Shown here: in pieces, positions 22,041 to 34,473 of the stretch
Layout: the number at the start of each line of letters is the position of its first letter
Position numbering within the stretch: the first letter of the stretch is position 1
NCBI GenBank assembly: GCA_030844895.1
Contig: CM061226.1
Span: forward strand, 103,502,687-103,566,686
Reading direction: 5' to 3'
DNA from: Ambrosia x helenae
Lineage: Eukaryota > Streptophyta > Magnoliopsida > Asterales > Asteraceae
DNA length: 64,000 nt
Program-made: the position numbers and the translations under genes
Notes under the pieces: model-generated
Told to the model about the DNA's origin: nothing
What the model saw: the letters and a program-made list of their open reading frames with translations, nothing else
Database searches by the model: none

Positions 22041-23566
22041 AAAGCTTTTCTTTTATATTTTTACTTTTTATATTTTAAAATAGTTTAAAAATACCAAAAG
22101 AGATTTATAAATTCTATAAAAATTATTTTATGTTATTCTAATGGTAAAGTTTATCATACAATTTTTAGTTTTTCGAAAATTATTTATTTAATATATATAA
22201 AATATATTACAAATTTATTCATTTATAAGTTAAAAATTCTATAAAAATATCTAAACGATTTTATAAAATCCCACAAAAAAATATTTTAAACTTATAAATC
22301 AATAAAAATTTCAGAAATAAATTTTATTTCAGAAAAATCATTTATTTAATATTTTTAATCGATTTTGTTGTTTTAATCATAAATAAATCATAATAAATTC
22401 ATTTTTCATTATTTTTACATCAAAATTTCACATAAACTATTATTAATCATTTTGATCAGAAAATATAATTTTTTTGATTCGAAATTTATAAATTTTAATA
22501 TTTTTAAATATTAAGTCTATATTTTGTCAAACAAGTATTAATATATAAATATTCATTAATTAAGAAAATTATTTTATAAAAATTATTTTCACATTTATTA
22601 CATTATAATACAACTACATTTAGTTAATATTGGTCAGAAATATTTTTTTATTAATTATTTCTTTATTTATTAAGTTATTAACAATTATTCAAATTTAATC
22701 ATAAATCAATTATTAATCCCAAATTAGGAACCCTAGCATACTTTAGACTAGAAAACTTAAACTTATTAAGTTTTCCAACACTTATTTATTACCTTGAAAT
22801 AGGTGATATTTGGATACACGAGCCACATTTATTTATATATCAAGAGTCCCCATCCTAACACTATGGTGAGTTTACATAGCCCCTTTTTCCATTCACTATT
22901 TTGGGGTGAAACATGTTACAACATTCAATTTACAATTCAATCATAAGTGTCTATGTGTTATTCTATGTTGCATATGTCTTAAACATTACTAGGGTAAGCA
23001 CATTATTCTAGCATAATCATTAACATTGATAAGCCGACGGTATACAATGATAGATCTATTGGACTGACAATCCCACCCGGATACGTGTACCTCCTACATA
23101 GGTAGCGTGGGTGATTGTTATCGAACACATAACATAATCGAGTGAACCATATGCGTATGGGATGGACCACAGTATTCTAGTCTCAAGGGTTGATTATGCA
23201 CTCGATTTACCTGATAGTTTGTTTTCACATATGGACTAGACTAGCCATGACACTAGAATTGTACAACATTTTTATTCAAACCTATGTAATTCTCACCAAC
23301 ATTTGTTGACCCAAAAACATTTCAAAATTAACATGTTTCAGGTAACAATGAAGCTGAAGCTTAGGGTGTGCTTGAAGAAGTTATTTGAAGTTGTTTGATT
23401 TATTTCATGTTATGTACTAGCATTTGAATTTCTTAGACAATGTTTCTTTTGGATATTATGCTATGAATAAAGTATTTAAAATTCACTAAATACCATGTGC
23501 TACTGAAACAATCATCAATACGTGACATCCCGATGTTTCCGCCATCGGTTGGGGTGTTACACCTTG

Positions 23567-24700
23567 ATTACCCTCCTTTCTTTGCGGCTAATAAACATTA
23601 ACTACCCATTCTGATTTGTTAGAGGCCATCTGGTTAACATGAGGAATACAAAGCCTAGGTTACAACCTAGCTTTTAAACCACAATGTATAATCTAGCCGA
23701 GCAAGAAAGAAAGAAAGAATATATAGTTTTGAAAAATATTTTTTAAGTTGAAACTAAGCATGGCATTATACAATCATACACTTAACAAAGAGGTATCACA
23801 TTAACAATCTGGCAGCAAAATTGAAACTTTCTTAACTTACTAACTGCAACTGGCTAACCAAGTATTCACATCCTTAATCTTCTCAATCTGGCTTTGAATC
23901 ACTATTGAACATTATTTATATGCAAGTTGCATGACTTGTTTATTTTCACGGTTTGGTTATGTTTGAAAACATTTGTTCGCGATGGCAAGACCTGTTATTT
24001 TGTGGATTTGTTTTGACATTATTATCGTGGCGGGATTCTAAGAGGTGTCATTGTTGTGGGATAAGTTGATGATGAGTTTAGGGAAGCAGTGGTGGGTTAG
24101 CACAGGTGACGGTATGGGAGGCAGGTGGGTGGTGACAGTGGAAAGATGGTGGTGATTTAGGGAGATGGTAGTTTGCACAGTTGGTGGTGGTGGCGGGAGA
24201 CAGTTGGTGGTGATGGTAAAAAGGTGTTGGTGAGACTGGTTTAGGGAGATGGTGGGGAAGAAGAAAGGGGTGGGTTGGTTTAATATTATTTTTTATTATG
24301 TGTTTTAATTGTTTATTTATATAATTGAGAGCAAAAAAATATAATTTACTTGCTTTTAATGGAGGAAATTGACAGCAGTTAGGGGTAAGGACAACACGAG
24401 AACAATTTTGCTAAACTCAAGGACCGACGGTGTAAATAATGAAGCCTTAGGACCAAGACTGTAATAATGAAAAACCATAGGGACCAACCATGCTATTCTT
24501 TAAATTGTGAAATCGACTTTAATAAATATAAATACTTTATTAAATATTTGCTTATAACATACATATATAAATTGATAATGAGGAAATTGTTAGGATATTT
24601 ATGAGTTAAAATTACCGTTGGCAAAAAGTTTATGTGGATGTTTTGTGGGTGTTGTTAATATGTAAAGATAAGTTGGCATGTTTGTGAGCCTTTGTGAATT
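23567..24700. other. Spacer with GGTGG-rich patch
   Basis: A GGTGGT/GGAGATGG low-complexity patch lies at about 24060-24260. No gene or complete TE is visible. Confidence 0.45.
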
Positions 24701-24709
24701 CTATCAATA

Positions 24710-25124
24710 GGTTTAGGATCCTGTACAAAGTACATTTTTCGTGAGAAGTGTGAGAAGGGCTAAGAATTAACATGTAGACATCATGTTTTGGATTAGGAAT
24801 GATGTTTTAGGTTGTTTTAACTTGAAAAACACCAAACACAACAATCTAAAAAACAATACAATGTATTATAGACATTAAATTTAAAAAACAGGTAAAACAC
24901 ACTACTTAACGCTTAAAACACACTGCTAATGTTCTTAGCATGGTGTTTTAAGTTTTAAGCCTAAAATACATTGTTTTCGGTTTTTAATTGTTATGTGTAG
25001 TGTTTTTATAGGCAAAACAATCCAAAACATCACGACTAAGTTAAAAAAATGATGCCTAATAATCAATTTTTAATACTTCTTACACTTCTTACAAAAAAAA
25101 ATACTTTGTACACGATCTTGACCC
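24710..25124. mobile_element. MULE-type MITE, 415 bp (copy 1)
   Basis: Inverted ends run about 45 bp (left GGATCCTGTACAAAGTAC, right CACTTTGTACACGATC type) and include GAGAAGTGTGAGAAG. The flanks CTATCAATA (24701-24709 and 25126-25134) give a 9- or 10-bp duplication. A second copy of the same length lies at 53048-53462. Confidence 0.8.
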
Positions 25125-25305
25125 TCTATCAATATATCAAATGCTCTAGATAAAACATAAAACTAGCAAATACTATGTTGAAATGTCTAAATCCGTCGGT
25201 TGTTGTCGCTAGTAAAATTGAAAAAGTATATTAGGTGGAGATGAAAAGAAAAATAGAGACTTTTTGATCGTTTGTCCAAAGTCGATGTTTTTTAGTAGTT
25301 TTAAT

Positions 25306-25827
25306 TGTTGGATATTTTAGTGTAATTGGATTGACTGTTTGACCAATATGTTCATAATAATACATCATATAGGTATGGTGGTGCGGAGTGCACGCCTATT
25401 TGAATTTATTATGAACTTAGGGGCGAAGCCCCTAAGGAACGGGGGTCCGGGGCAGCGCCCCTGGGAGCAGGGTCCAAGGGGCGGCAGCCCCTGGCGGGGT
25501 CCAAGGGGCAGAGCCCCTATGGTAAAAATGTCTCAGAAATTTAAATTTCGAAAATAGAGGGATTAATTTTGGCAATTTCGAAACCCTTAGAAAACTGCCT
25601 AAAAGGCAGTTAATGGCCCCAACATTCAGGACGAATTCTTCTTCTTGGTCATTATCTCTCTGGTTCTAAAATCTCAATCAAAAACATACAGAAAATTCTC
25701 AATCTCTGATTGTATCCGATTGAATATTCGATAGAACCGTCGAATTGATTCAATCTGAAAGCGATTACGTGCCTTCAGAGATTTCTGTTATCCGTTATTG
25801 TTCGTTTGTTACGGTTACTCCCCAACA
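25306..25827 (+). mobile_element. Possible solo LTR (TGTTG...CAACA)
   Basis: The segment starts TGTTGGATATT and ends CCCCAACA, typical Copia LTR termini, and carries an array of GC palindromes. No primer-binding site follows and no target duplication matches, so the left border is uncertain (an alternative TGTTG start is at 25176). Confidence 0.35.
25419..25518. repeat. Four GC palindromes in 100 bp
   Basis: Hairpin-forming units AGGGGCGAAGCCCCT (25419-25433), GGGGCAGCGCCCC (25449-25461), AGGGGCGGCAGCCCCT (25477-25492) and AGGGGCAGAGCCCCT (25504-25518) are spaced 27-30 bp apart. Arms are constant and loops vary. Confidence 0.85.
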
Positions 25828-25829
25828 AT

Positions 25830-26410
25830 TCTAGTAGTACATGTCAATACTGAAACCATGATCCTTTTATTTAGTTGCGTGTGGAATCTATAAACTTTGT
25901 TTGGAATACTTATGTTTGGATTTCTCTTGTTAGTCAAGATTTCTTTTATAAAAATGATAGAAAGAAAGACTAGATGATGTAAAAAAAGACACCTTTTATA
26001 CACATGTTTGTAGAAAATGAATACTAATATCAAGGGATGCATCAAATCGGGGTGTCCATTATGAACAAGTGACATTTAACTAATATTTTATAATATATGA
26101 AATTAGGTTAAAGTGGATTAAAGTAACTACACAATTTGACAATACTTACTAGTAGATCTACCATCCAACACAAGGTCATTTTTTCTAAACTATTTTAATA
26201 GTTTCACTAACTTCGTCTGATCTAAGGATATCTTTAATAATTTCAATGAAGGACTATTCATTCTTATTGCATTTTATTTACATAGAGAATATTAATTATG
26301 ATTTTAAAAAAAAACTTAAAATAAGAAAATTTTAAACTTTTATGCTTTTTACTTGCAATAAATTGTGTTCACATCAAATCATCATCTTACTCACTAAAAT
26401 CCCACCAATA
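25830..26410. other. AT-rich spacer, nothing recognised
   Basis: No gene or TE structure can be supported here. Confidence 0.45.
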
Positions 26411-26415
26411 GCAAA

Positions 26416-26525
26416 ACTAAAATAGGGTCTGAGGAGGAAAATATGTAGACAAACTAAGATAGGGTCTGAGGAGAAAATATGTAGACAAACTAAGATAGGG
26501 TCTGAGGAGGGAAAGATGTAGACAT
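26416..26525 (+). repeat. Three tandem copies of a 36-37-bp unit
   Basis: Units start ACTAARATAGGGTCTGAGG at 26416, 26453 and 26489 and each contains ATGTAGACA. The downstream GTAGGAAAGAGAGG and GTTTCC blocks complete a repeat type I have seen in many dicot genomes; here its 5' part is triplicated. Confidence 0.8.
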
Positions 26526-26559
26526 TCTTACCGCTACCACGTAGGAAAGAGAGGTTGTT

Positions 26560-27593
26560 TCCGTGTGACCCCGGACTTGATAGTAGTTTTGCATCAAGCA
26601 TTGGACATAGGACACATAACACTAAGAAATCGGGACATTCCTGATTGGTGCATGTACCCTTTTTTTTTTTTTGCTACAACGCCACCACATGATACATGAT
26701 CAATCTTCCGCCATTTTTAACGTTATTGTTATAAAATTAGTAAAATAATGTTAAAATTAGTAAACTTTTACTTTTTATATATTATTATACTGAGAAAACC
26801 AAATAAACACATATAGATAGTACTGCAACAAACAAGTAAAATTATATATTTGTCTATCTCTCGGCACTCTTTAATTTATCTAGTATCTTGTATTTTTTCT
26901 TACAAAAAAAAAAAAAAAAAAAAAAAAATTATTACGATATGCACATCCTATTTTTTAAATGGTATCATGCAAGCATAATAGAAAATCAGAGCCGCCTTAA
27001 GGGGTGTGGAGAGAACTCCCGGTCCAGGCCCAATTTCTTAGGGGTACATTGACTATCCGGTAATCCAAGTTTTCTTAACAATGATGTCCTTAATTCGATG
27101 AATTTTTGTATGTTTGAGCCCCAAAATTGTTAATCAAGTATTAATCAAAGTTAATGGTAGTTTATATAAAACAGAAAGTAAAGAAATGTTGAGAGGTTAA
27201 AAATTTAAAAATAAAACGAAATGGTTTGAGAAAAAAATTGCCGGTTTATTAATGAGTGTACGACTAGAGAAGATGAAGAAGATGAAATGAAGATGGCTCA
27301 TACTTAGTTGTTATTGGTTTTTACCCGGTTGGTTTTGACTTCCTTTATAAGTTTTATTTTTGTTATGAAACAATTTATTTTTTTCAATTGCCAAACTTTC
27401 ACCTATTTATATTTTCACCCTTTATGGGATCCAAACTCCCAACCTCCCCCAAGAGGGTTTGTTCACTCTACCGTTAGACTACAGCCTAAGTGGAAATAAA
27501 ATTTGATCCATCAATTTGATATTACTTTAATCGTAGCTTAAAAAATAGTTTACATCCGTTTTAATAGTGTGGTATTTATAACATTAACATACA
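26560..27593. other. AT-rich spacer, nothing recognised
   Basis: Contains an A-tract (about 26905-26928). No gene can be supported. Confidence 0.45.
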
Positions 27594-27602
27594 CTATATA
27601 TT

Positions 27603-27953
27603 GGAGTATTGGATTTAATTAATCTTTACTATTAGTAACTGGTAGTAATCAGTCCCAACTAAGAAAATGTGTGTTGGAGGTCCATCTTTAAACATATTGG
27701 CCACCAATGGACTATGGCAAACAGAATACTAGCTGATTTTCTAAAGGGGTATTGGATATTAATAATCCCAAGTTTTCACCATTGGCCGATAATAATCCCT
27801 ACTTCAAAAATTGCCAATAATAATCCCAACTTTCAAACATTTGGCCTGTGGTAAACCTTTTTTAACTGAGGACTAACTGGGTTAGTTGGTGCTGACATGG
27901 CTGCTGACTGGGCACGATGATGTGGAACAGATGCTGATGTGGCATGATGACCT

Positions 27954-28005
<52 letters not shown>

Positions 28006-28336
28006 CAAAATCTCTATATTTATTTATCTTCCAATCTAGAAAACAAATTTCAATCTTCATCCCTCCATCATCATCATCTTCAACATAACAACCATCTTCA
28101 TCCACCTCCTTAACACCACTCCCACCACTCCCACCCTCCCTCTCCTCGCCATTCTGATGCAAATCGACCTTTTTGTATTCTTAGAACCATTTGCGAGTTC
28201 ATTACAATAAACATACACTATGATGGTGTTTAGGGAAAAGGATACTGATGCAATGAAAGTAAAGTAAAGTAAAGAAAAAGTGAAGGAGAATTACTCAGAT
28301 CCAGCTACCACTTCTTAAAATACATGCGTTGTAAGT

Positions 28337-28381
<45 letters not shown>

Positions 28382-28850
28382 GATCTGATGTCAGATGCTG
28401 GTGATGGTGGCAGGGTGTCAGATGCTGGTGATGGTGGCAGGGGACGGCGGAAGACAATGGGGTCGTGGAGGCGAACGGTGATGGTTGCAGGTGGTTACAA
28501 CCCGGTGGTTTTTCAGGGATGGGTTCGTTGGGTGGTTTTCAGGGGCGGTGATTTTCTGAAGAAGATAATGAACAGTCAGGGACGAAGGGTTTTGAGACGC
28601 TGTGGCGGTGGTGTTGCAGGTGGCGGCGGTGGAGATGGCTGTGGTGATGGTGTTGCAAGTGGAGATGGTTGTGGCGGTGGAGATGGCTGTGGCGATGGTT
28701 GTGGCGGTGGAGATGGTTGTGGCGGTGGTGTTGCAGGTGGTGGCGATGGAGGGATGAAGGAGATGATGAAGATGGTGGTGGTGGTGGATATATGATGAAG
28801 ATGGTGGTGGTGGATATATGAAGATGATGAAGGAGATGAACCTAGTTAGT

Positions 28851-28891
<41 letters not shown>

Positions 28892-29244
28892 AAGTCAGCT
28901 GCCACATCAGCATCTTGTACACGTCAACATGCTCAGTCAGCAGCCACGTCAGCACTAACTAACCCAGTTAGTGCTCAGTTAAAAAAGGTTTACCAGAGGC
29001 CAAATGTTTGAAAGTTGGGATTATTATTGGTAATTTTTGAAGTAGGGATTATTATCGGCCAATGGTGGAAACTTGGGATTATTAAAATCCAATACCCCTT
29101 TTCTAAATGGAACATATTTATTTTTAGTCATAGTCCGTTGGTGGCCAATATATTAAAAAGGTGAGACCGTCATTACATATTTTGATAATTGGAACTGGTA
29201 ATGACCAATAGCTGATAGTTGGAATTTTTTAAATCCAATACTCC
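27603..29244. mobile_element. Outer MULE-type element (host of the inner MULE)
   Basis: Inverted ends GGAGTATTGGATTT / AAATCCAATACTCC with a perfect 9-bp duplication CTATATATT (27594-27602, 29245-29253). Without the insertion at 27746-29098 it would be a MITE of about 280 bp; inner arms share ATTGGCCACCAA. Confidence 0.85.
27746..29098. mobile_element. Inner MULE with ~240-bp inverted repeats
   Basis: Ends GGGGTATTGGAT / ATCCAATACCCC, perfect 9-bp duplication TTTTCTAAA (27737-27745, 29099-29107). The arms extend to matching T-tract (about 27958-27995) and A-tract (about 28852-28889). The interior has an (AAT)n microsatellite and a GGTGGCG-rich segment (28388-28795) that gives a spurious Gly-rich ORF. 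No transposase. Confidence 0.88.
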
Positions 29245-29274
29245 CTATATATTACGTTTATGGTGGAGATTTAT

Positions 29275-29515
29275 TTTACTTTTTTTTTGGAAGGTGACTT
29301 TCTTTAACTGTGTGGCAGAGATAATTACACCGCCTGATTTGGGCAGCCCTGACCCACCACGAACCCAGACTATCGTGCACAGCAGAGGACGCTGGTGCTA
29401 TGGGGGCTGTTAGCGGCTTCCGCCCGAAAACCATACCGCCCCACACGAGTAAACTCGCTGGAGTAACGGCCAGATTAAAACGGGTCAGCTCATCTTCGAA
29501 CTTGTGCAACTAATG
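29275..29515 (-). mobile_element. LINE 3'-end fragment
   Basis: The minus strand ends GAAAGTCACCTTCC followed by an A-run, closely matching the 3' end of the LINE at 13840-14465 (GAAAGTTGCCTTCC). The upstream ~200 nt are GC-richer than the flanks and hold no complete domain. Confidence 0.5.
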
Positions 29516-29539
29516 ACTTACACGTTTTTCTCGTCATTA

Positions 29540-29800
29540 CCATCTCTCAAATGTCGCCCGTAAAAATTGAACTAGTCTCTTCATTACTTAACCAAAACTT
29601 ATTTTCATCTACCCCATTCTTTTTTCATTTATTTTACTTCTTCTGCTTTTTACATTTATGTTACCTTTCTTTTTTACTTTCTTTTTCTTTTCCTTTTCTC
29701 TTTATCTTTTTACCTTTTTTTTTCTTTCAACTTTTTTAACCTTTCTTTTTAACCTTTGTTATTTTCCTTAGTGTGTTACATTCTCATTATTGGTGTTGTA
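29540..29800. repeat. Pyrimidine-rich tract
   Basis: Long CTTTT/TTTCTT stretches (about 29600-29760) make a spurious hydrophobic ORF. Confidence 0.7.
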
Positions 29801-29804
29801 CCAA

Positions 29805-30720
29805 GGGGGACGCGGCACCACCCCTTCTAGGTAGGGTGTGGGGGTAATTTTTTCGGGTTTATATACCTGCGTAGAAAGTGTGTGGGTAGTTGGTCAAACT
29901 AGCCGTTCAGTGGTCAACCTAGTTGTTTTAGGCTTTAGAAAAATTAACCTAAAAAGCTAATATATATTTCACTCCAATTCACACTACCTTCTAACCATTT
30001 TTAAACCAATTCACATCCTTCATTCACTCAAACCTTTCACCATTCTTTCAAATATTTATTCATCAATCACCCCATTTTACCATGGTCTAACCCAAACGAT
30101 GATTAGGGGATATTCATTCCGCAGATCAATTCCGATAACGATCTTTTTTCAAACGATAGTAGCAATCAAAAATCTTATTGAGCAAGACGAAGAGGAAGCC
30201 ACAACAACATCAACATATGCTAAAAAAATTGTTCCATGTGATCATGAATAGTTTCATTTTATATCTATGTTTTTTTCTAAATTGTATGTTTTGTTTTTTT
30301 ATTTGTATTAATTTTTTATTTGAATTATTTTTATTTTGTGTTTAATGGCTTAATTAATTTAAATTAAAAAAACTAAAAGTTTTAGGATACCTATGGGTAG
30401 TGTTGCAAGTGATTTTGTTGTTTGTGGATATTTGAGGGTAGAAATGATGTGGCGGTGTATGATCGATGAGTGCTATGGTACATGTGGGTAGTGCCCCTTC
30501 CATCCTAAGGCTACACGGTGTGGGGCGTGAAAGGGTGTTATGAAACCCCTCCACCCCACCAACACTACCCCCTTTGCAGCTTAGAAGTTGGTGTGGTGCA
30601 CCAAAGGTGGAAATCTCCATCGGCGTGGGGCGGGACGGTGAGGGTGGTGACAAGGCGGCCTCCTATTGGTGGTTGGAAAGAGCCGTTGGTAATAGCTAGA
30701 ATTTAAGAAAAAAATAAATA
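29805..30720. mobile_element. Decayed PIF/Harbinger-type non-coding sequence
   Basis: GC-rich patches such as GGCTACACGGTGTGGGGCGT (30511-30530) resemble a related patch at 39985-40160. A broken frame at about 30095-30250 looks like the start of a Harbinger transposase but is full of stops. No termini could be fixed. Confidence 0.35.
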
Positions 30721-30832
30721 AAAATTTATTTATTCAATTTTATATAAATCAAACCCCATTCACACCATTTTCACAAATCTCTTCTAGCCCACTCTAAAAT
30801 TTATAAAAAAACTCTTCTGCTTTCTAAAGAAA

Positions 30833-31576
30833 ATGCATTCACACAATCTTAATTTTGACCCAAACGACCCATTCAACCGACCCAAAACCCCGAATTCTAG
30901 CCCCCCCCCCCCCCCCCGAAACCATAACATACTTCCAGGTAATTCACCCAACCTAGTGGTGTACACACATCTTTTTAATGACATGTTTTATGCGTCATCT
31001 CAATTTTTAGTACAAAACTGCCCCAGTTTTCACAACCAAACATCCATCACCAACAACCCCCTAATGGACTATACACCCAAGTTCGTGCCGGAAACCCAAT
31101 CGCAAGATGTTGGTGAACCGTCGGGTAAAAAAGTAAAAAAGGAGAAGCCACAAGAAGAAAACCGAGGAGGAGAAGAAAGGCGTTGACCCAGTGGCGATTA
31201 AATGGACATCCGATGAAGAAATGGTTTTAACCAAATCATGGATATGTATATCGAAGAACCTGAAGTGTACTATTTTTTTCTATATGTTGTTTTTTTTTTT
31301 TTTTTTTTTTTTTGGTGTTACGCATATTTTCCTAATATATTGTTTTTTTAAATGGGTAATAATCAACACAAAAATGATTTATGGAATAAAATAAATACAT
31401 TTTTTTTACGAAACGGTGAAACAAGACTTATATGGAAGAATGACAGTCTATCATCGAAGTGGTGTGAAATGAATACCGACATGATGACCTTCAATGGTTT
31501 CAACCGCAACATCAAAAATAACCCAAAAAGTGGTGAAACCGAAGGTGCAACTAAAACGATAAACACCCTAAAATAA
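30833..31576 (+). pseudogene. Harbinger Myb-like ORF1, interrupted
   Basis: The first frame (30833-31186) gives a Pro- and Asn-rich N-terminus ending in a Lys-rich stretch. The Myb-like part follows in another frame: KWTSDEEMVLTKSWI, then after a ~75-bp T-rich interruption (about 31277-31350) NNQHKNDLWNKI, KNDSLSSKWCEMNTDM and FNGFNRNIKNNPKSGE. This matches the ORF1 family of PIF/Harbinger elements, the same family as 9101-9487. Frame changes and the interruption show it is broken, unless the interruption is an intron. Confidence 0.6.
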
Positions 31577-31579
31577 AAT

Positions 31580-32101
31580 CAGCGAGTAGAAAATACGAGA
31601 TGACAATAAATAAAATCTCGTTGTCTTCTTCCTTGAAATTTCTCATGCATATGCAGGCAAATAGAACACAGAAAATGAAGAGTTGAAAACAAAACCTGAA
31701 ACTTAAATCCTATATTTTGATTTGTCATAGATGATGCAACTTTTTGATGACTCGAATCATTTGTGGGTGCAACTAAAATACGTCATATACAACTATGATT
31801 CCTTGTTTTGCTAATTAGATAATATATACATTGAAGAAAAGAAAGAATCAACTGTTATAAGACTAAGATGCTTAGAAAGGAAGTACCAAGCAGAAATTTC
31901 ATTTACATACACAGATAGATACATGTATACCGAATCCATGGTTTCAGTCTATACAAATTACAAACTACTCGCTTTCTGTCACAATAAATAAGTCGATAAC
32001 GAAGAGACGAATCATGTGATGATAAATGTAAAATGAAAACTCGTATAATTTGTTATATAATGCGGTTTCTGGGGCGTCCGACATGTGAGCATATTATCAT
32101 A
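31580..32101. other. Spacer downstream of the GPX gene
   Basis: This stretch holds the presumed 3' UTR side of the GPX locus and no other recognisable feature. Confidence 0.4.
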
Positions 32102-32490
32102 CTATGCAGCAACAAGTTTCTTTATGTCCTTCTGCAACATACACCAACAGTTAAAATGAGCAAAAACTAAATAAAAATTTGCAAAAGGTAACGAGTTGAA
32201 AATAAATTGGCCACGGCGTAAGTTTAAGTTTTTAACGCATAAAACCACTCAAATCTTTCGATTTAAATATTAAATTAGTGTTGGAAATACTATAATCCTT
32301 GTAAGCATATCACAGGCACACTAAACCCGACGAGACCCATTTCAACATGTAACAAAAATGACCCGTTTGAGTGTTTGACTTATCAACCAACCTGTCCATT
32401 TTACCACCTCTAAGCAATATAAATGCAAAAAAAGCCATCTGCTTGGAATTTCTTTGTTTGAAATCGCGCATTTTTGCAAAGTGTCATGCT

Positions 32491-32874
32491 TGGTTTTAAA
32501 AAGCGCGAACCGCACAAAAGCGACGAGGTCTAAAACCGAGGCGCAAAGCGCAGAGCGCAAAAGCGGTGGGCTTTTTGTACGCGAAGTGCAAGACGATTAT
32601 ATAATTTTTTCTATACATCCTATAGTTTTTTTAGCATCCTTACCCCAAAAATATAGATATACATAAGGTTTATATATGATTTAACTTAAATGTATAACCT
32701 TTTTAGCTATATGTATAACACTTTGAAGCACAAAAACACCCCATGTACGAAAGCGCGCTTTTCTTGCACTTTTTGCGCTTTTCCTGCGCTCCTTGAGTGG
32801 CATAAGGCGCATGGATCTGCGCCTCAGGTTGCCTCGCGCTTAAGCTCACCTGAGGCGCGCTTTTTAAAACCTAG
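32491..32874. mobile_element. MULE-type MITE in GPX intron 5
   Basis: Inverted ends GGTTTTAAAAAGCGCG / CGCGCTTTTTAAAACC, 10-bp duplication GTGTCATGCT (32481-32490, 32875-32884). The interior is rich in GCGC/GAGGCGC. It lies between GPX exons 5 and 6. Confidence 0.85.
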
Positions 32875-33295
32875 GTGTCATGCTACTTTCTCCCTATTCT
32901 CAAGAACAATGGTTTTAACGTTTGTGACTTATTACAGAAAGTATTGTGTACGTACCTCGATCTGAAGAGGGGAAGTAGTAGGAGGATATCTTTCAACGAC
33001 TTTCCCATTTTTATCTACTAAAAACTTCTCAAAATTCCACTTCACCAAATCACCCAAGAACCCTCCGCTGTTCGACTTGAGAAACTGATAAATTGGGGCT
33101 GTAAATGGGCCATTCACATCAATCTGAGGCGTATATGATATTACATTAGTCTTTCTTATAGTAAATATTAATACCATTTTAGGTAATGACTTTCAGTTAA
33201 TTACGATGAACTTCAAATTTACAAAATTTAACAGTAACTTCCGAAAATAGTGCTATTTTTAATGGGTGACCACTTTGTAAGTTTGAGAGTCTCCT

Positions 33296-33473
33296 CAGGG
33301 GCGGACCTAGTGTATAACTAGGTGCCGCGTCCGTTGCTGCTCAACTTCGCGCGCGTAGTGGAAAATTAGTGGAAAATTTGTTTTTTTTTTTTACAAAATT
33401 TGGAAAACGCTGCTACTAAAATGAAAAAAATGAAAAACATTACTACTGAAATTCATTTCTAGATCAGCCACTG
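33296..33473. mobile_element. hAT-type MITE in GPX intron 4
   Basis: Ends CAGGGGCGGACCTAG / CTAGATCAGCCACTG are imperfect inverted repeats; an 8-bp duplication AGTCTCCT (33288-33295, 33474-33481) is perfect. It is 178 bp long and non-coding. Confidence 0.85.
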
Positions 33474-34473
33474 AGTCTCCTAGAATATCATAATTTTGTA
33501 CCAAATACTCGGGAATAAGTAGAGAAAACCTGAATCAACCTTATCAAAGATGGGAATTCTGCTTTGAACCTTGTACAAGCAAATTTTTTAATCTGATCAT
33601 TTGACCCTGGTTCTTGGAACCCAAACTGATTGCAGGGGAACGCCAAGATTTCAAGTCCTGCACATCAACATTAACAAGTTATAACATTTCTTTTGCAATT
33701 TATGCACTATGTTGGTACCAATGCGGTCAAGTTCCAAACGGTAAACTTAATGGATGAAAATTAAAAAAAAAATATTAACTTCTGTTTCTGGTCAAGTTTT
33801 ATTCAACTAGTTGTTGAAAAACTGGTACAATATCCTTAGATTACATAGCAAATTAGCAACTAACCTTGATTTTTGTACTTGTTATAGATTTGAGTGAGCT
33901 CAGAGTAGTTGGATGAAGTCAAACCACTATACCAAAAGTTAAGTTTAAGTTAAAATGGTATCACTCATCTTAATTGCATTAGTTTGATATAAATTATAAG
34001 CAAAAACTACCATTGCGATGCAACATTGACGATTAGTAGAACCTTTCCCTTAAATTTGAAAGAGGGACATCCTTTCGATCAATGTCCTGCATTTAAGAAC
34101 AAACATATCAAAACAACAATGAATTATAACTTGAATAAACTACTTTCATATTTGTCAAGCAAGAGTTGTATACTCTAAAATCACAGCAATAATACTACAC
34201 AGTGACCTAGACGGGCGAGATGATATAATCATATATGATCAGAATATGGGACACATACATAACAATATAACATAAATCCACAAAATCTATGAAAAAAATA
34301 AACAAATCTTGTGGAACCTAATGAACTACTAGATAACTCTTAACTTGAAAACTTTAGTAAAAATGGAAATTCTTGCAATTTTCTTGGACATTACAAAATA
34401 AAAGCCTGTATACTGTTTGTATTTATATAAACAAATCTTATGTGTTTATAAAAATATTAAAATTAAACAAACC

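Larger units (their letters stand above)
20884..23561 (+). mobile_element. Solo Gypsy LTR, 2.68 kb
   Basis: It starts TGTAACA and ends TGTTACA (perfect inverted ends) and is flanked by a perfect 5-bp duplication CCTTG (20879-20883 and 23562-23566). No primer-binding site, polypurine tract or internal region is present, so it is a solo LTR left by LTR-LTR recombination. The last ~700 bp match the LTR at 57751-58575, whose primer-binding site confirms the LTR border. It contains three tRNA-like modules. Confidence 0.88.

Noticed and set aside
28388..28795. Glycine-rich protein gene
   Set aside because: The frame is made of GGTGGCGATGG-type low-complexity repeats inside a MULE.
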